Below are positions 1 through 8,883 of a DNA stretch of 64,000 nt, one piece after another. Within the stretch, counting starts at the first letter, position 1, and the number at the start of each line of letters is the position of its first letter. A model generated the notes under the pieces. That model was not told the DNA's origin. It saw only the letters and a list, made by a program, of their open reading frames with translations, and did not search any database. The position numbers and the translations under genes were made by a program. The stretch comes from Dyadobacter alkalitolerans DSM 23607 (GTDB lineage: Bacteria; Bacteroidota; Bacteroidia; Cytophagales; Spirosomataceae): contig NZ_AUAS01000001.1 in NCBI RefSeq assembly GCF_000428845.1, forward strand, positions 434,001 through 498,000, read 5' to 3'.

Positions 1-602
1 ATCCCTAAATACCAGCCTTTCTGATCATTCCTTGCAATTCCATAAGCAGAAAGCAATGCGAAAAAGATTAGGGGCGTATTCTGGATTGCGGCTATTCCCC
101 AAACGGCGTTTTCAAAATAAACCAGATTGAAAAGCACGTAAGGAACGGGAATGAAGTAATACCAGGAGATCTGCTCTTTTTTGAATGACAGGAAAAGCAA
201 ATAAAAAATGCCCAGCAACGCGAGGTTACCGAGCAGTATTTGAGTTTTGACATTGACCGTACCCGTGAAAAAGTACATGATCAGCATCACAGTCCTTTCA
301 AATGCAAAACGGTGCTGATTGACCTGCTCGAAAAGCACTTCGATCTTGCCTACAAAACCATTAGCAACATGAAAATTATGGATCGTTTCCAGCAGATTGA
401 AGTCATCCGTGTAGGGAATATTCAATGTGTAGGCTTCCAGAATGAGATAAAAATAGACAACCGGTGTAATGATCAGGCCTATTCCCGACCATTTTCGCAA
501 TGTAACCTGGCCTCTGTAAAAGCTTATTCCAAACAGAACAAGCAGAATAATGACCAGGCTAAAATACTGAAAGAGATAAGGGTTGTCTACAAGTATTCTC
601 AA
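1..602 (-). CDS. multi-pass membrane protein, partial (3' end outside window)
   Basis: An uninterrupted frame runs on the minus strand from a TTG at 602-600 to the window edge. The visible 200 residues are very hydrophobic, with about five membrane segments separated by short loops (for example VDNPYLFQYFSLVIILLVLF near the start and YYFIPVPYVLFNLVYFENAV near the visible end), and a soluble stretch around residues 60-100. The layout resembles the polytopic glycosyltransferase-like membrane proteins of Bacteroidota, but I recognise no family motif. No in-frame ATG lies between the stop of the upstream lipoprotein gene (620) and the first membrane segment, so TTG is the best start, 17 bases after that stop. 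The two genes are probably co-transcribed. Confidence 0.6.
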   Translation of the reverse strand, partial: MRILVDNPYLFQYFSLVIILLVLFGISFYRGQVTLRKWSGIGLIITPVVYFYLILEAYTLNIPYTDDFNLLETIHNFHVANGFVGKIEVLFEQVNQHRFAFERTVMLIMYFFTGTVNVKTQILLGNLALLGIFYLLFLSFKKEQISWYYFIPVPYVLFNLVYFENAVWGIAAIQNTPLIFFALLSAYGIARNDQKGWYLG

Positions 603-619
603 AACTGTGTGATTTAAAT

Positions 620-1252
620 TTAGCGTGCGAGCATCTTACTCGTAACTTCTTTTTCGAATGTAATGTATCCGGGATAATTGACCTGTTTTCCAGCTACATC
701 CAGTGTTGGGCGGATTTTCACCTGGAATTTTGCTGGCTTTGCGTCGCCTTTGCCGGTCAGCGCCATGATCATGTTCACGAACTCATCGCGCGTTTTGTCA
801 TTGGAAAGCAACTGGTAAGCATTTGTATTGAGCCTTACGGGAACTCGTGTAGGGCTGGTTCCTGGCATTACTTCGATCAGCTGGCTCAGGTAGCCGTTGA
901 AGATCTCGTTATTGGTAAGTAACACTTTGTATTCCAACTGGTTGATCGCGGCGCGTTTCTTGGTTGGGTTCGTTATGTCAATGTTCACCCGCAGATCCAG
1001 AGGCACATTTTTCCTTAAAAGTCCCATCGCAAGTCCGGGATATTTCGCCAGGTCAAAATCGCTGAAACTGCGGATATTCTTAAATTCCCGAATGTCAATT
1101 CCCCCCAGATAAACGCTATCGACCGAGGCAATGTCGTATTTACAATCGCCAAATGTTTTCGCATCGGCAACCTGGCGGCCTACTCCGCAACTGGAAAGCG
1201 CACCGGCTACAATCATGAGTACAAGGACCCAAATGTTCTTTTTCATTATCAA
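620..1252 (-). CDS. LEA14-like lipoprotein
   Basis: A 210-residue lipoprotein. The N-terminus is a lipoprotein signal peptide with the lipobox ALSSC; two starts are possible (MIMKKN at 1252 or MKKN at 1246). After the Cys the protein has the look of an LEA type 2 (WHy) beta-sandwich: residues around 55-130 describe alternating strands with VPLDLRVNIDITNPTKKRAA and EYKVLLTNNEIFNG, the usual pattern of that fold. It should be anchored to a membrane facing the periplasm. Function is unknown. It sits directly upstream of the membrane protein gene that starts at 602. Confidence 0.6.
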   Translation of the reverse strand: MIMKKNIWVLVLMIVAGALSSCGVGRQVADAKTFGDCKYDIASVDSVYLGGIDIREFKNIRSFSDFDLAKYPGLAMGLLRKNVPLDLRVNIDITNPTKKRAAINQLEYKVLLTNNEIFNGYLSQLIEVMPGTSPTRVPVRLNTNAYQLLSNDKTRDEFVNMIMALTGKGDAKPAKFQVKIRPTLDVAGKQVNYPGYITFEKEVTSKMLAR

Positions 1253-1390
1253 AATATTTTTCGCAAGTTAAACAGTAGGTATCAGAACGCATGCACCGCG
1301 CAACGATTATTAGTTTGTGACTATATTTTTTGCACGCCTTCACCCAAGCGTTTACATTTGCCTACTTTTAGGAAAATCAAAACTACAAAT

Positions 1391-1903
1391 ATGGCGAGCT
1401 GGTATTTAGGGAAAATTCGGTATCAAAAAGAGGATGAGGCGGGAAGTCTAAAAACGATCAATGAAGTTTATCTGGTGGACGCCGTTTCGTACACGGAATC
1501 CGAAGCCAGGCTTTACAAGCAAATCGTTACCGGTGCCAGCGATTTCAGCGTAATGAGCATTTCACGGATGCGTCTTGCCGATTTGTTTGCTTTCGAGGAA
1601 GGGGAACAGTGGTTTAAGGCGAAAGTGATCTATTTTTCAGTAGATGAGAAAAGCGGCAAAGAGAAGAAAATCATCAACCAGATGCTGGTTAATGCAGACG
1701 GTATTCAGCAGGCGCTGGACAGAATCAACGAAAGCATGCGCAATTTCCTGATCCCTTACGAGACGACGGACATTGTATTAACGCCGATTCTGGACGTTTT
1801 CCCGTACACAGCGGAAGAGGACGAGCAGGAAATCCCGGCCAATATGCGGCCATTATCAGAAGTAAAAGCGGAACGCGCGGAAGCAGAAGCGGTTGCAGAA
1901 TAA
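1391..1903 (+). CDS. DUF4494 family protein
   Basis: A cytosolic protein of 170 residues. The opening MASWYLGKIRYQK, then VYLVDAVSYTESEARLYKQI and WFKAKVIYFSVDEKSGKEKK, match the DUF4494 family, which is almost confined to Bacteroidota and has no assigned function. I chose the ATG at 1391 because the family starts just before the WY..KIRY motif; an in-frame upstream start at 1358 would add eleven residues (MPTFRKIKTTN) without family similarity. The C-terminus is acidic and Ala/Glu-rich. The gene stands alone and is closed by a strong hairpin at 1913. Confidence 0.75.
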   Translation: MASWYLGKIRYQKEDEAGSLKTINEVYLVDAVSYTESEARLYKQIVTGASDFSVMSISRMRLADLFAFEEGEQWFKAKVIYFSVDEKSGKEKKIINQMLVNADGIQQALDRINESMRNFLIPYETTDIVLTPILDVFPYTAEEDEQEIPANMRPLSEVKAERAEAEAVAE

Positions 1904-1912
1904 AAACGTTCT

Positions 1913-1944
1913 CCGTCCCTTTAAAGGGACGGAAATGTTTTTTT
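1913..1944. terminator. bidirectional intrinsic terminator
   Basis: A perfect inverted repeat with 8-base arms (CCGTCCCT, TTAA loop, AGGGACGG at 1913-1932) is followed by a T-run at 1937-1944 and preceded by an A-run, so it can serve both the plus-strand DUF4494 gene and the minus-strand gene ending at 1948. Confidence 0.8.
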
Positions 1945-1947
1945 CGT

Positions 1948-2694
1948 TTATTCTGTTTTGAATACCATGTATCCCTTCGTTGAAACCGTTTGCGGATCAC
2001 GTCCGAAGCTTTTCAGTTTCAAAATCGTGTCTTTGGAATTAATCTCGGCAACAAGCTGATTCGGCTCCAGAAGATGCATATAATCAAACGAAATCGGCAT
2101 TGCGACCGCGCTTTCTACGAATTCCAATCCATATAGCGGATATACATTAAAAGGCGTTTTGGCCAGCCAAACCGTATCCTTGTTCTCGGAAGTGGCAAAG
2201 CTCACATTGTATTCCAGGCTTTCGAAACCGAAATCATCCCTTTTGTTTCCCGTTGCTGCCCAGTAGGTCGAGAAATCTTCTCTCGCCTGCGCTTTTGTGT
2301 CCGGCCCTGGCTTCAATGCGCCCACCGCCTCGTTGATCCTCATCTTTTTACCATTCTCATCCGTGCCGCAGAAAATGTATTTCCCATCCGGGAAGCCGAT
2401 CACAAAATCGAAATCCTTACCGCCTTTTCCAAAGCTGTTTTCTTTCTTGAAACACATCCCGCCGCTCACCGGGTCAATGTAAATGGTGATGGTGCCTTTG
2501 GTTTGATCGGCTTTATTTTCGTAATCATACACCAGCGAATGGCTGAAATAATACTGGCCTTTAGCAGGCTGCCACTGCGCAGCACGCTGTTTATCAGCCG
2601 GAATTTTCTTCGCAACCTGGGCGAAGACAGGTGCGCCATACGACAGCGCACAGCACATTATAAGTAGGGAAGCAAAAAATCTTTTCATCATCAT
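1948..2694 (-). CDS. secreted protein of unknown function
   Basis: A 248-residue protein with a signal peptide (MMMKRFF, a hydrophobic stretch, then a probable AQV cleavage near residue 26). The mature part is soluble with no membrane segments and is rich in aromatic residues and beta-strand patterns (YYFSHSLVYDYENK, GTITIYIDPVSGGMCF, GYMVFKTE at the end). I recognise no family. It is a periplasmic or exported protein transcribed away from the LpxH gene, with 85 bases of divergent spacer. That spacer contains nested inverted repeats (GGCGTG/CACGCC around GCAATCT/AGATTGC, 2706-2744) that could form a leader hairpin or an operator. Confidence 0.5.
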   Translation of the reverse strand: MMMKRFFASLLIMCCALSYGAPVFAQVAKKIPADKQRAAQWQPAKGQYYFSHSLVYDYENKADQTKGTITIYIDPVSGGMCFKKENSFGKGGKDFDFVIGFPDGKYIFCGTDENGKKMRINEAVGALKPGPDTKAQAREDFSTYWAATGNKRDDFGFESLEYNVSFATSENKDTVWLAKTPFNVYPLYGLEFVESAVAMPISFDYMHLLEPNQLVAEINSKDTILKLKSFGRDPQTVSTKGYMVFKTE

Positions 2695-2779
2695 AAGTTG
2701 TAAACGGCGTGCAATCTAGAAAGAGATTGCTAAAAAATCACGCCGGTGAATGTAAATTGCAGCGCATTTAAAATTCCGC

Positions 2780-3589
2780 ATGAACTTTCATTTTGAGAAA
2801 AAGACGATTCAGTTGCAAGATGGCCGCCGCGCCTATTTTTCATCGGATTATCATCTTGGCGTCCCTTCCCCGTTGCAGAGTCGCGAGCGCGAAAAGCGCG
2901 TAGTAAGCTGGCTGGAATCTATTCAGCACGATGCGCAGGTGATATTTCTGGTGGGTGATATTTTTGATTTTTGGTTTGAATACAAAAAGGCTGTTCCCAA
3001 GGGTTTTGTTCGGTTGCTGGGGAAATTGGCGGAGCTTTCCGACAGAGGAATTGAGCTCATTATCTTCACCGGAAATCATGACATGTGGATGTCGGGCTAT
3101 TTGACAGAGGAAGTTCGCGCTGCTATTTACAGAAATCCTGTCTCGTTTACATTTAATACAAAAGGCGCTTCGAAAACCATGTTAGTAGGCCACGGCGATG
3201 GGCTTGGGCCAGGCGACAGCACTTATAAGTTTCTGAAAAAGGTTTTTGAAAACCGTTTTTTCCAAATGATCTTCCGTATTGTTCATCCGGATGTGGGCAT
3301 GTGGATTGCGATGGAATGGTCTAAAAGAAGCCGCATCGCGAATGTAAATAAGGGCGAAGAGCGCTTTATGGGCGCGGATCATGAATGGTTATTTCAATAT
3401 TGCAGAGAAGTTGAGCAGACGCTGCATCATGATTTTTACATATTCGGGCACCGGCATCTCGTCCTGGATATGCAGGTCAACGCGCGATCTCGTTACATTA
3501 ATCTAGGAGAATGGGTTTCGCAGCAGCATTTCGCCACGTTTGACGGCAACAATCTAACATTGAGGAAGTTTGATCCTGCGCTGCTTTAA
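2780..3589 (+). CDS. lpxH: UDP-2,3-diacylglucosamine diphosphatase, LpxH family
   Basis: A calcineurin-like metallophosphoesterase of 269 residues. The metal-binding blocks are all present: SSDYHLG (Asp23, His25), GDIFDFW (Asp60), TGNHD (Asn99, His100), VGHGDG (His138) and FGHRH near residue 225. The FDFWFEY block and the spacing fit the LpxH group, which hydrolyses UDP-2,3-diacylglucosamine to lipid X at the inner face of the inner membrane. The other early lipid A genes are at 29295-32577, so lpxH is unlinked here. The start is the first ATG after the divergent spacer. Confidence 0.85.
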   Translation: MNFHFEKKTIQLQDGRRAYFSSDYHLGVPSPLQSREREKRVVSWLESIQHDAQVIFLVGDIFDFWFEYKKAVPKGFVRLLGKLAELSDRGIELIIFTGNHDMWMSGYLTEEVRAAIYRNPVSFTFNTKGASKTMLVGHGDGLGPGDSTYKFLKKVFENRFFQMIFRIVHPDVGMWIAMEWSKRSRIANVNKGEERFMGADHEWLFQYCREVEQTLHHDFYIFGHRHLVLDMQVNARSRYINLGEWVSQQHFATFDGNNLTLRKFDPALL

Positions 3590-3592
3590 ATA

Positions 3593-4339
3593 CTACTGAC
3601 CGTTTTTCTTGATATCATTATCAGGCATTGGAGGGATAAAGTCCTGCTTGGTAATGTTCTCGCGGGGAGCCGCGTTCAAGTCTTTTCTCCAATCCTTTTG
3701 TTTCAAATCGCCTTTTTTGACGGATTTGATGAAGTTGGCCCAGGCAAATGGGTTCAGGAAGGGAAATGTGGTCGCAAAGCCTTTATTGCCCGATGATTCA
3801 CGCCCGAAAAGCAACTGGTCCATCGAATAGCGATAATTGGTTTGTGCATTATTAGGCACCTGCGCAGCCATCCTGTTAATGTAGTCCGGGTCTGTGCTTC
3901 TTGCCAACGCATCCCTATCCGCCTGATCGGGCAATTTCAAATCGAGGAATGCTTTCTTGAATTCTTCTTCTGTTGAATAGGGATAAATGGTCACGCCGGA
4001 AAGCGTTACCACATCTTCCCTTAGCGCCACAATAGCCGAGTAAATGTCTGAATTATAGCTTCTTGGGATAACGTGATATTGTTTTTTGAAACCTACATAA
4101 CCAAAAACAATGCTATCGCCCGGAAAAACCTTGATCGTGAAAGAACCGTCGCTTCTGGATAATGTTCCCCGTCCCGCATTTACAATGAAAATTGTTGCCC
4201 CAGGCAGGATTTCGGTGGTTTTACCACCTACGACCATCCCTGAAAACACAATGGCACTTTGTTCACCCTGCGCATACGAATCCCGGACTCCAGTTACACC
4301 TGCAAGTATCAATAAAAATATAAAAAGACTCCGTTTCAT
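3593..4339 (-). CDS. secreted protein with CarboxypepD_reg-like domain
   Basis: 248 residues. A signal peptide (residues 1-23, ending around SYAQG) is followed by a carboxypeptidase regulatory-like beta-sandwich at about 30-115: FSGMVVGGKTTEILPGATIF, the GTLSRSDGSFTIKVFPGDSI turn and VFGYVGFKKQ, the same domain that fronts many TonB receptors. The remaining 130 residues are hydrophilic and contain no barrel, so this is a free-standing periplasmic member. Such proteins are common in Bacteroidota and their role is unknown. It converges on lpxH with a three-base gap. Confidence 0.7.
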   Translation of the reverse strand: MKRSLFIFLLILAGVTGVRDSYAQGEQSAIVFSGMVVGGKTTEILPGATIFIVNAGRGTLSRSDGSFTIKVFPGDSIVFGYVGFKKQYHVIPRSYNSDIYSAIVALREDVVTLSGVTIYPYSTEEEFKKAFLDLKLPDQADRDALARSTDPDYINRMAAQVPNNAQTNYRYSMDQLLFGRESSGNKGFATTFPFLNPFAWANFIKSVKKGDLKQKDWRKDLNAAPRENITKQDFIPPMPDNDIKKNGQ

Positions 4340-4468
4340 TTCCAGATTGTTATTCCAAAATCAATGTTAAACCAAACGCATTTGTAATCGTTGCTAAATT
4401 TCTGTTCCTGATTTAAAAACGACTTACCGCCTCACGGATTGCCTGCTCATCCAGACTTACTCGCGCTG

Positions 4469-5302
4469 CTAGGAAAAAAGCTTTAAAAAAGTGACGATAA
4501 ACGGAGCCGAAAGAAGCAGACCATCAAACCGATCTAAAAAGCCTCCGTGACCCGGAATACTACTTCCCGAGTCCTTAATGGCAATGCTCCGCTTGAAAAG
4601 GGACTCTACCAGATCGCCGTAAGTGCCCACTACCACAATAATGGCCCCGATGCAATACCATTTCCAGGGCTCGAAGGTACGGAAATAATAACCGAGGGCA
4701 AAGGCGATAAAGGCCGCGAACACCGCACTTCCCATCGCTCCTTCCCATGATTTCTTGGGAGAAATACGCTCAAAAAGCTTTCTTTTTCCAAAATTCGTCC
4801 CTGCAAAATAACCACCGATGTCCGAAGCCCAGAGTAAAAGCAGGCTTCCCAGCACGATTTCATAATTGTAATTCCCGCCGCGCATCGCCATCACAATGAT
4901 GAGCGCAAAAGGAAGCGCCACGTAAATGATGCCCAGAAACGTAAAACCAATGTTGGTAAAGGGTTTCAGGTCATTCTTTTTATACAGCTTGATAAAGAAT
5001 ATCATCGATAGCAACGGGCTGATTATGAAGTAATTTTCAAATGGCACAATGTCTTGCTCTATCAGATACGCAAGTAACATCATGACTGTGCCACAGAATG
5101 TTCCATAATATGTCAGCGGCTGGTTTCCGTCGAGGCCAAGGAGCTTGTAAAATTCCAGTTGGGTAAGCGAGCTGATGGTGCAAAAAAGGAGCAGGAAGGT
5201 CAATTCATTGTAAAGGATGCAGCTAATGATCACAAATACACCTGCCAGAGCAGTGATTGTCCTTTGCTGTAAATTATTCAGATTCGTTAAGCGCTCCTTC
5301 AT
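4469..5302 (-). CDS. cdsA: phosphatidate cytidylyltransferase
   Basis: A 277-residue polytopic membrane protein with about seven membrane segments. The C-terminal CDP-diglyceride synthetase signature is intact: SLFKRSIAIKDSG, then IPGHGGFLDRFDGLL, with the conserved Lys-Asp, His-Gly-Gly and Asp-Arg-x-Asp. The enzyme makes CDP-diacylglycerol from phosphatidate and CTP in the inner membrane, the branch point for phosphatidylethanolamine and other phospholipids. The start overlaps the end of the DUF2007 gene by 29 bases. It is the last gene of a CPBP-DUF2007-cdsA unit. Confidence 0.9.
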   Translation of the reverse strand: MKERLTNLNNLQQRTITALAGVFVIISCILYNELTFLLLFCTISSLTQLEFYKLLGLDGNQPLTYYGTFCGTVMMLLAYLIEQDIVPFENYFIISPLLSMIFFIKLYKKNDLKPFTNIGFTFLGIIYVALPFALIIVMAMRGGNYNYEIVLGSLLLLWASDIGGYFAGTNFGKRKLFERISPKKSWEGAMGSAVFAAFIAFALGYYFRTFEPWKWYCIGAIIVVVGTYGDLVESLFKRSIAIKDSGSSIPGHGGFLDRFDGLLLSAPFIVTFLKLFS

Positions 5303-5495
5303 TCGTTATTATCATTTGGGCCTGTGAAAGATCACCAGCCGGCACGTGCACTTCATACATTCCGAATACCGGATAATTGCTATCCTTTTTGTCAACGATG
5401 ACAGCCGCAATTCCGTTTTGCTCTAAAATTTCACGGGCAATATCAGCCCGCATCACTTGCGCGCTCTGATAAGCCTTCACCCAGTTTTCAGCCAT
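5274..5495 (-). CDS. DUF2007 domain protein
   Basis: A 73-residue cytosolic protein. WVKAYQSAQVMRADIAREIL followed by NGIAAVIVDKKDS and YEVHVPAGDLSQAQMII is the DUF2007 (putative signal-transducing protein) pattern, a small alpha/beta fold related to ACT-like domains. It lies 20 bases after the CPBP gene and overlaps cdsA by 29 bases, suggesting translational coupling. The biochemical role is unknown. Confidence 0.75.
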   Translation of the reverse strand: MAENWVKAYQSAQVMRADIAREILEQNGIAAVIVDKKDSNYPVFGMYEVHVPAGDLSQAQMIITNEGALNESE

Positions 5496-5515
5496 ATATA
5501 ATTTAAAATATTGAT

Positions 5516-6487
5516 TTAAAACTCCTTATCCACAAGCAATGGCCCTTTCTGCATCGCACTCGTTTTTCGTATAGAAAACAATATGCCAGCAGAAACCAGC
5601 AGCGAAGATAAGATCAGCATCACCGGCATTGACTTTGTTTCCTCCACATCAATGCTTACCACACCAATGTTGTTTAGATACATCATCACAAGCACAAAGC
5701 CATTATTGACAAAATGGGCGAGTATAGCCACCCAGATGTTTCCGGTCCAGTAATATAGGTAACCAAACACTGCCCCCAACATCATCCGGGGCAAAAATCC
5801 GTAAAACTGGAAATGAATAGCACTGAAAATAGCCGCCGCAACCCAGATCCCCACATGCGGGTTTCCCCAAAGCTTGATCAGCTTGGTCTGGATAACGCCG
5901 CGAAAAAGCACTTCCTCCCCTAATGCCGGCAATAAAACCACCACAAACAATGCAACCAGCAACTGGCCGAACTGTGTATACTCCGTCATAAAAGCTGTCA
6001 TCACCGAAAGCTGGTTCTCTTTCTCCTTCATCCACAATTCCAGCTCCGACAACGCATCCGGCAACTTCATGGCCGCATTCCATTCTATAAACTTACTGTT
6101 CACCGGGATAAAAGCCAGAACTAGCAAAAATGCCAGTAACCAGATCCTGAAAGCGGGTTTGGGACGGAAGTCAAATTCAGCGATCGATTTACGATCTATA
6201 TAAATCCAGAAAACAAGCGAAGGAAGCAGATAGGAAAAGAAATGGACCGTGCCCTGGAGCAACATTAATGCATACCAACCATTGGGAACTTCGCCCGGGT
6301 TGCTTAGTAATTGAGTTAATACACCGGTAATGCTGTTGGTATCCACATGCAAATAAAGCGCAAGCACCATAACCGCCAGGATATTGCCCACCGCCATACC
6401 AATGAGCACAAAGCCAATGAGGACCAATAAACTGCCTCCTATGCCGGGTACACGGGAAACTAACTGAATAGGGTTACTATTTTGCAT
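5516..6487 (-). CDS. CPBP family intramembrane glutamic endopeptidase
   Basis: A 323-residue inner-membrane protein with about eight membrane segments. The CPBP (Abi, Rce1-like) motifs are present: GEEVLFRG (Glu191, Glu192, Arg196), then FSAIHF and LAHFVNN, which supply the catalytic glutamates and histidines. Family members cleave prenylated or hydrophobic peptides within the membrane, and in bacteria many act in bacteriocin immunity or signalling; the substrate here is unknown. It is first in the CPBP-DUF2007-cdsA unit. The stop is 20 bases before DUF2007. Confidence 0.8.
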   Translation of the reverse strand: MQNSNPIQLVSRVPGIGGSLLVLIGFVLIGMAVGNILAVMVLALYLHVDTNSITGVLTQLLSNPGEVPNGWYALMLLQGTVHFFSYLLPSLVFWIYIDRKSIAEFDFRPKPAFRIWLLAFLLVLAFIPVNSKFIEWNAAMKLPDALSELELWMKEKENQLSVMTAFMTEYTQFGQLLVALFVVVLLPALGEEVLFRGVIQTKLIKLWGNPHVGIWVAAAIFSAIHFQFYGFLPRMMLGAVFGYLYYWTGNIWVAILAHFVNNGFVLVMMYLNNIGVVSIDVEETKSMPVMLILSSLLVSAGILFSIRKTSAMQKGPLLVDKEF

Positions 6488-6552
6488 AATTGATGTAAAT
6501 TTACAGTTAATTATGAATTTAAAAATAAGGAATAGGCGTCAGCCTTTGTGAG

Positions 6553-7542
6553 ATGGTAAAAATCGGAAACATAGCGTTAGGTGATTTTCCACTGCTTCTG
6601 GCACCGATGGAGGACGTAAGTGATCCTCCTTTCAGGGCGGTTTGCAAGGAAAACGGGGCGGATCTGATGTACACGGAATTCGTATCGTCGGAAGGATTGA
6701 TCCGCGATGCGGCGAAAAGTGTGCAGAAGCTTGACATATTTGAATATGAACGGCCGGTAGGGATTCAGCTTTTTGGCAGCGACATTGAAACAATGGGTTC
6801 ATGCGCCGAGATCGCATCCCGCGTAAATCCCGACCTGATCGATATCAATTATGGTTGCCCGGTGAAAAACGTGGCTTGCCGCGGCGCCGGCGCTGCATTG
6901 TTGCAGGATATTCCTAAAATGGTCAAGATGACCGATGCGGTGGTGAAATCAACGCATTTGCCGGTAACTGTAAAAACGCGGCTGGGCTGGGACGAGAATA
7001 CAAAGAATGTCCAGGAAGTTGCGGAACGCTTGCAGGATATCGGCATTCAGGCATTATCCATTCACGGCCGCACGCGCGTACAGATGTACAAAGGCTCGGC
7101 AGACTGGACATTGATTTCGATGATTAAGGACAACCCGCGCATTACCATCCCGATTTTCGGGAATGGCGATGTGGATTCTCCGGAAAAGGCTTTGGAATAC
7201 AAAAACAGGTTCGGCGTGGACGGCATCATGATTGGCCGCGCAACGATTGGCAATCCCTGGATCTTCAACGAGATTAAACATTATATGAAAACGGGCGAAA
7301 AGCTGGCTCCGCCTACAATGGAACAGCGCGTTGCCGTTTGCCGCAAACACCTTGAATTTTCCATCCGCTGGAAAGGCCCGGTGGCGGGTGTTTTTGAAAT
7401 GCGCAGGCATTATACCAGTTATTTCAAAGGACTCGATCATTTCAAACCCTTCCGCATGCGGCTGGTTGAAGGCATGACCTACGAAGAGCTCGACGGGATT
7501 TTGCAGGAAGTTGTCCACGAATACAGCGAAGCATTATGCTGA
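6553..7542 (+). CDS. dusB: tRNA dihydrouridine synthase DusB
   Basis: A 329-residue FMN-dependent enzyme that reduces uridine in the tRNA D loop. The TIM-barrel motifs are visible: LLAPMEDVSDPPFR at the start, NYGCPVKNV ahead of the catalytic Cys in VACRGAGAALL, then VKTRLGWD, SIHGRTRVQMYKG, GNGDV and MIGRATIGNPWIF for FMN phosphate binding. The C-terminal helical tRNA-binding part is present. The stop overlaps the start of the biotinyl protein by seven bases. Confidence 0.9.
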   Translation: MVKIGNIALGDFPLLLAPMEDVSDPPFRAVCKENGADLMYTEFVSSEGLIRDAAKSVQKLDIFEYERPVGIQLFGSDIETMGSCAEIASRVNPDLIDINYGCPVKNVACRGAGAALLQDIPKMVKMTDAVVKSTHLPVTVKTRLGWDENTKNVQEVAERLQDIGIQALSIHGRTRVQMYKGSADWTLISMIKDNPRITIPIFGNGDVDSPEKALEYKNRFGVDGIMIGRATIGNPWIFNEIKHYMKTGEKLAPPTMEQRVAVCRKHLEFSIRWKGPVAGVFEMRRHYTSYFKGLDHFKPFRMRLVEGMTYEELDGILQEVVHEYSEALC

Positions 7543-8072
7543 AAATCGCTGTATCCGATGCCCCGGCAACCGAACATGGTGATGACGCGTCAACCGGGCA
7601 TGTTTTTGAGATCAATAACGAGCAAAACACCCTGTCCATAGGCGGCGAACCGTTTGATGGCGACATTACAGCGCTCGGCAACAACCGTTTTCACGCCATT
7701 TGGAAAAACAGATCTTACAACATTGAAGTCCTCGAACACAATGTTGCAGAGAAAACGTTTCACCTGCTCATCAACGGCCAGCACATTCATACCAAAGCAA
7801 AGGATGAGCTGGACCTGCTCCTGGAAGGAATGGGATTGCAAAACGCCAGCAGCGCCAAGATCAATAATGTAAAAGCGCCCATGCCCGGGCTCATCCAGTC
7901 CGTTGCAGTTGCCCAAGGCGATACGATCCAAAAGGGCGACACATTACTCGTGCTGGTGGCCATGAAGATGGAAAACACGATCAAATCTTCCGGAAACGGA
8001 GTCGTGAAGACATTGAAGGTTGCGGCTGGTGAAATTGTTGAAAAAAACCAGGTATTGCTCGAGTTTCAATAA
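7536..8072 (+). CDS. biotin/lipoyl attachment domain protein (BCCP-like)
   Basis: 178 residues. The last 75 form a biotinyl domain: KAPMPGLIQSV, then the biotinylation motif AMKMEN (acceptor Lys about residue 145) and the mirrored VKTLKVAAGEIVEKNQVLLEF. The first 100 residues look like the linker/BT-type region seen before the biotinyl domain of acyl-CoA carboxylase alpha chains (WKNRSYNIEVLEHN). It is probably the biotin carrier of a propionyl-CoA or acetyl-CoA carboxylase-type enzyme or a decarboxylase, but no carboxylase gene is in the window. The ATG at 7536 lies inside the last codons of dusB, suggesting coupled translation. Confidence 0.75.
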   Translation: MLKIAVSDAPATEHGDDASTGHVFEINNEQNTLSIGGEPFDGDITALGNNRFHAIWKNRSYNIEVLEHNVAEKTFHLLINGQHIHTKAKDELDLLLEGMGLQNASSAKINNVKAPMPGLIQSVAVAQGDTIQKGDTLLVLVAMKMENTIKSSGNGVVKTLKVAAGEIVEKNQVLLEFQ

Positions 8073-8077
8073 ATTAC

Positions 8078-8109
8078 TTGTTAATCTTAACTTCCTACGC
8101 TTATTTTTA
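8078..8109 (+). promoter_or_regulatory. probable promoter for pyrH-frr
   Basis: TTG at 8078-8080, 21 bases, then TATTTTTA at 8102-8109. This fits the Bacteroidota form TTG(N19-21)TAnnTTTG except for the final base. It lies 26 bases before the pyrH ATG. Confidence 0.35.
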
Positions 8110-8135
8110 CGGTCGAAAACACCTATCTCACAATC

Positions 8136-8855
8136 ATGCCCGAACCAAAATATAAACGTTTACTACTGAAATTGAGCGGAGAAGCACTTAATGGCGGCGA
8201 CAAAGGCCAGGTTATCGACTTCAATATTCTTGACAACTACGCTCGGGAAATCAAGAGAATTGCCGAAGTAGGTGTTCAGATTGCCATCGTGATCGGAGGA
8301 GGAAATATTTTCCGCGGCGCATCCGTCGAAAAATCGGGCATCGACAGAGTGCAGGGCGACCATATGGGCATGCTGGCCACCGTAATTAATGGTATGGCCA
8401 TTCAGAGTTCACTTGAAAAACATGGAGTAAACACGCGTTTAATGTCTGCGATCAAAATGGAGCAGGTTTGCGAACCTTTGATCCGCCGCCGCGCGATCCG
8501 TCACTTGGAAAAAGGACGTGTTGTTATTTTTGGCGCCGGAACGGGTAACCCCTATTTCACCACAGACACAACAGCCGGACTTCGTGCCATCGAATCGGAA
8601 TCCGAAGTGGTTTTGAAAGGAACACGTGTAGACGGTGTTTACACAGCCGATCCTGAAAAAGACCCGCTTGCTACGAAATACACCCAACTTACCTTCGACG
8701 AAGCATTATCCAAAAACCTGAAAATCATGGATTTGACGGCATTTACGCTTTGCAAGGAAAACAATGTTCCGATCATCGTTTTTGATATGAACAAGCCTGG
8801 TAACCTGTACGATCTGGTGATGGGCGAAGAAGTGGGAACATTGATATCTAACTAG
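8136..8855 (+). CDS. pyrH: UMP kinase
   Basis: A 239-residue amino-acid-kinase-fold enzyme that phosphorylates UMP to UDP with ATP. Blocks: [12 protein letters not shown] at the N-terminus (phosphate binding), [10 protein letters not shown], the [15 protein letters not shown] helix, then [17 protein letters not shown] for nucleotide binding and [14 protein letters not shown]. Length and motifs match the bacterial hexameric PyrH. It is followed 28 bases later by frr, a conserved pairing linking nucleotide supply and translation genes. Confidence 0.95.
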   Translation: MPEPKYKRLLLKLSGEALNGGDKGQVIDFNILDNYAREIKRIAEVGVQIAIVIGGGNIFRGASVEKSGIDRVQGDHMGMLATVINGMAIQSSLEKHGVNTRLMSAIKMEQVCEPLIRRRAIRHLEKGRVVIFGAGTGNPYFTTDTTAGLRAIESESEVVLKGTRVDGVYTADPEKDPLATKYTQLTFDEALSKNLKIMDLTAFTLCKENNVPIIVFDMNKPGNLYDLVMGEEVGTLISN

Positions 8856-8883
8856 CAGTAATACAATATATTATTACAAAATA

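Noticed and set aside
240-617. 125-codon plus-strand open frame
   Set aside because: It is antisense to a better minus-strand membrane protein frame that runs to the window edge and has a sensible hydrophobic pattern; the plus frame has no family features.
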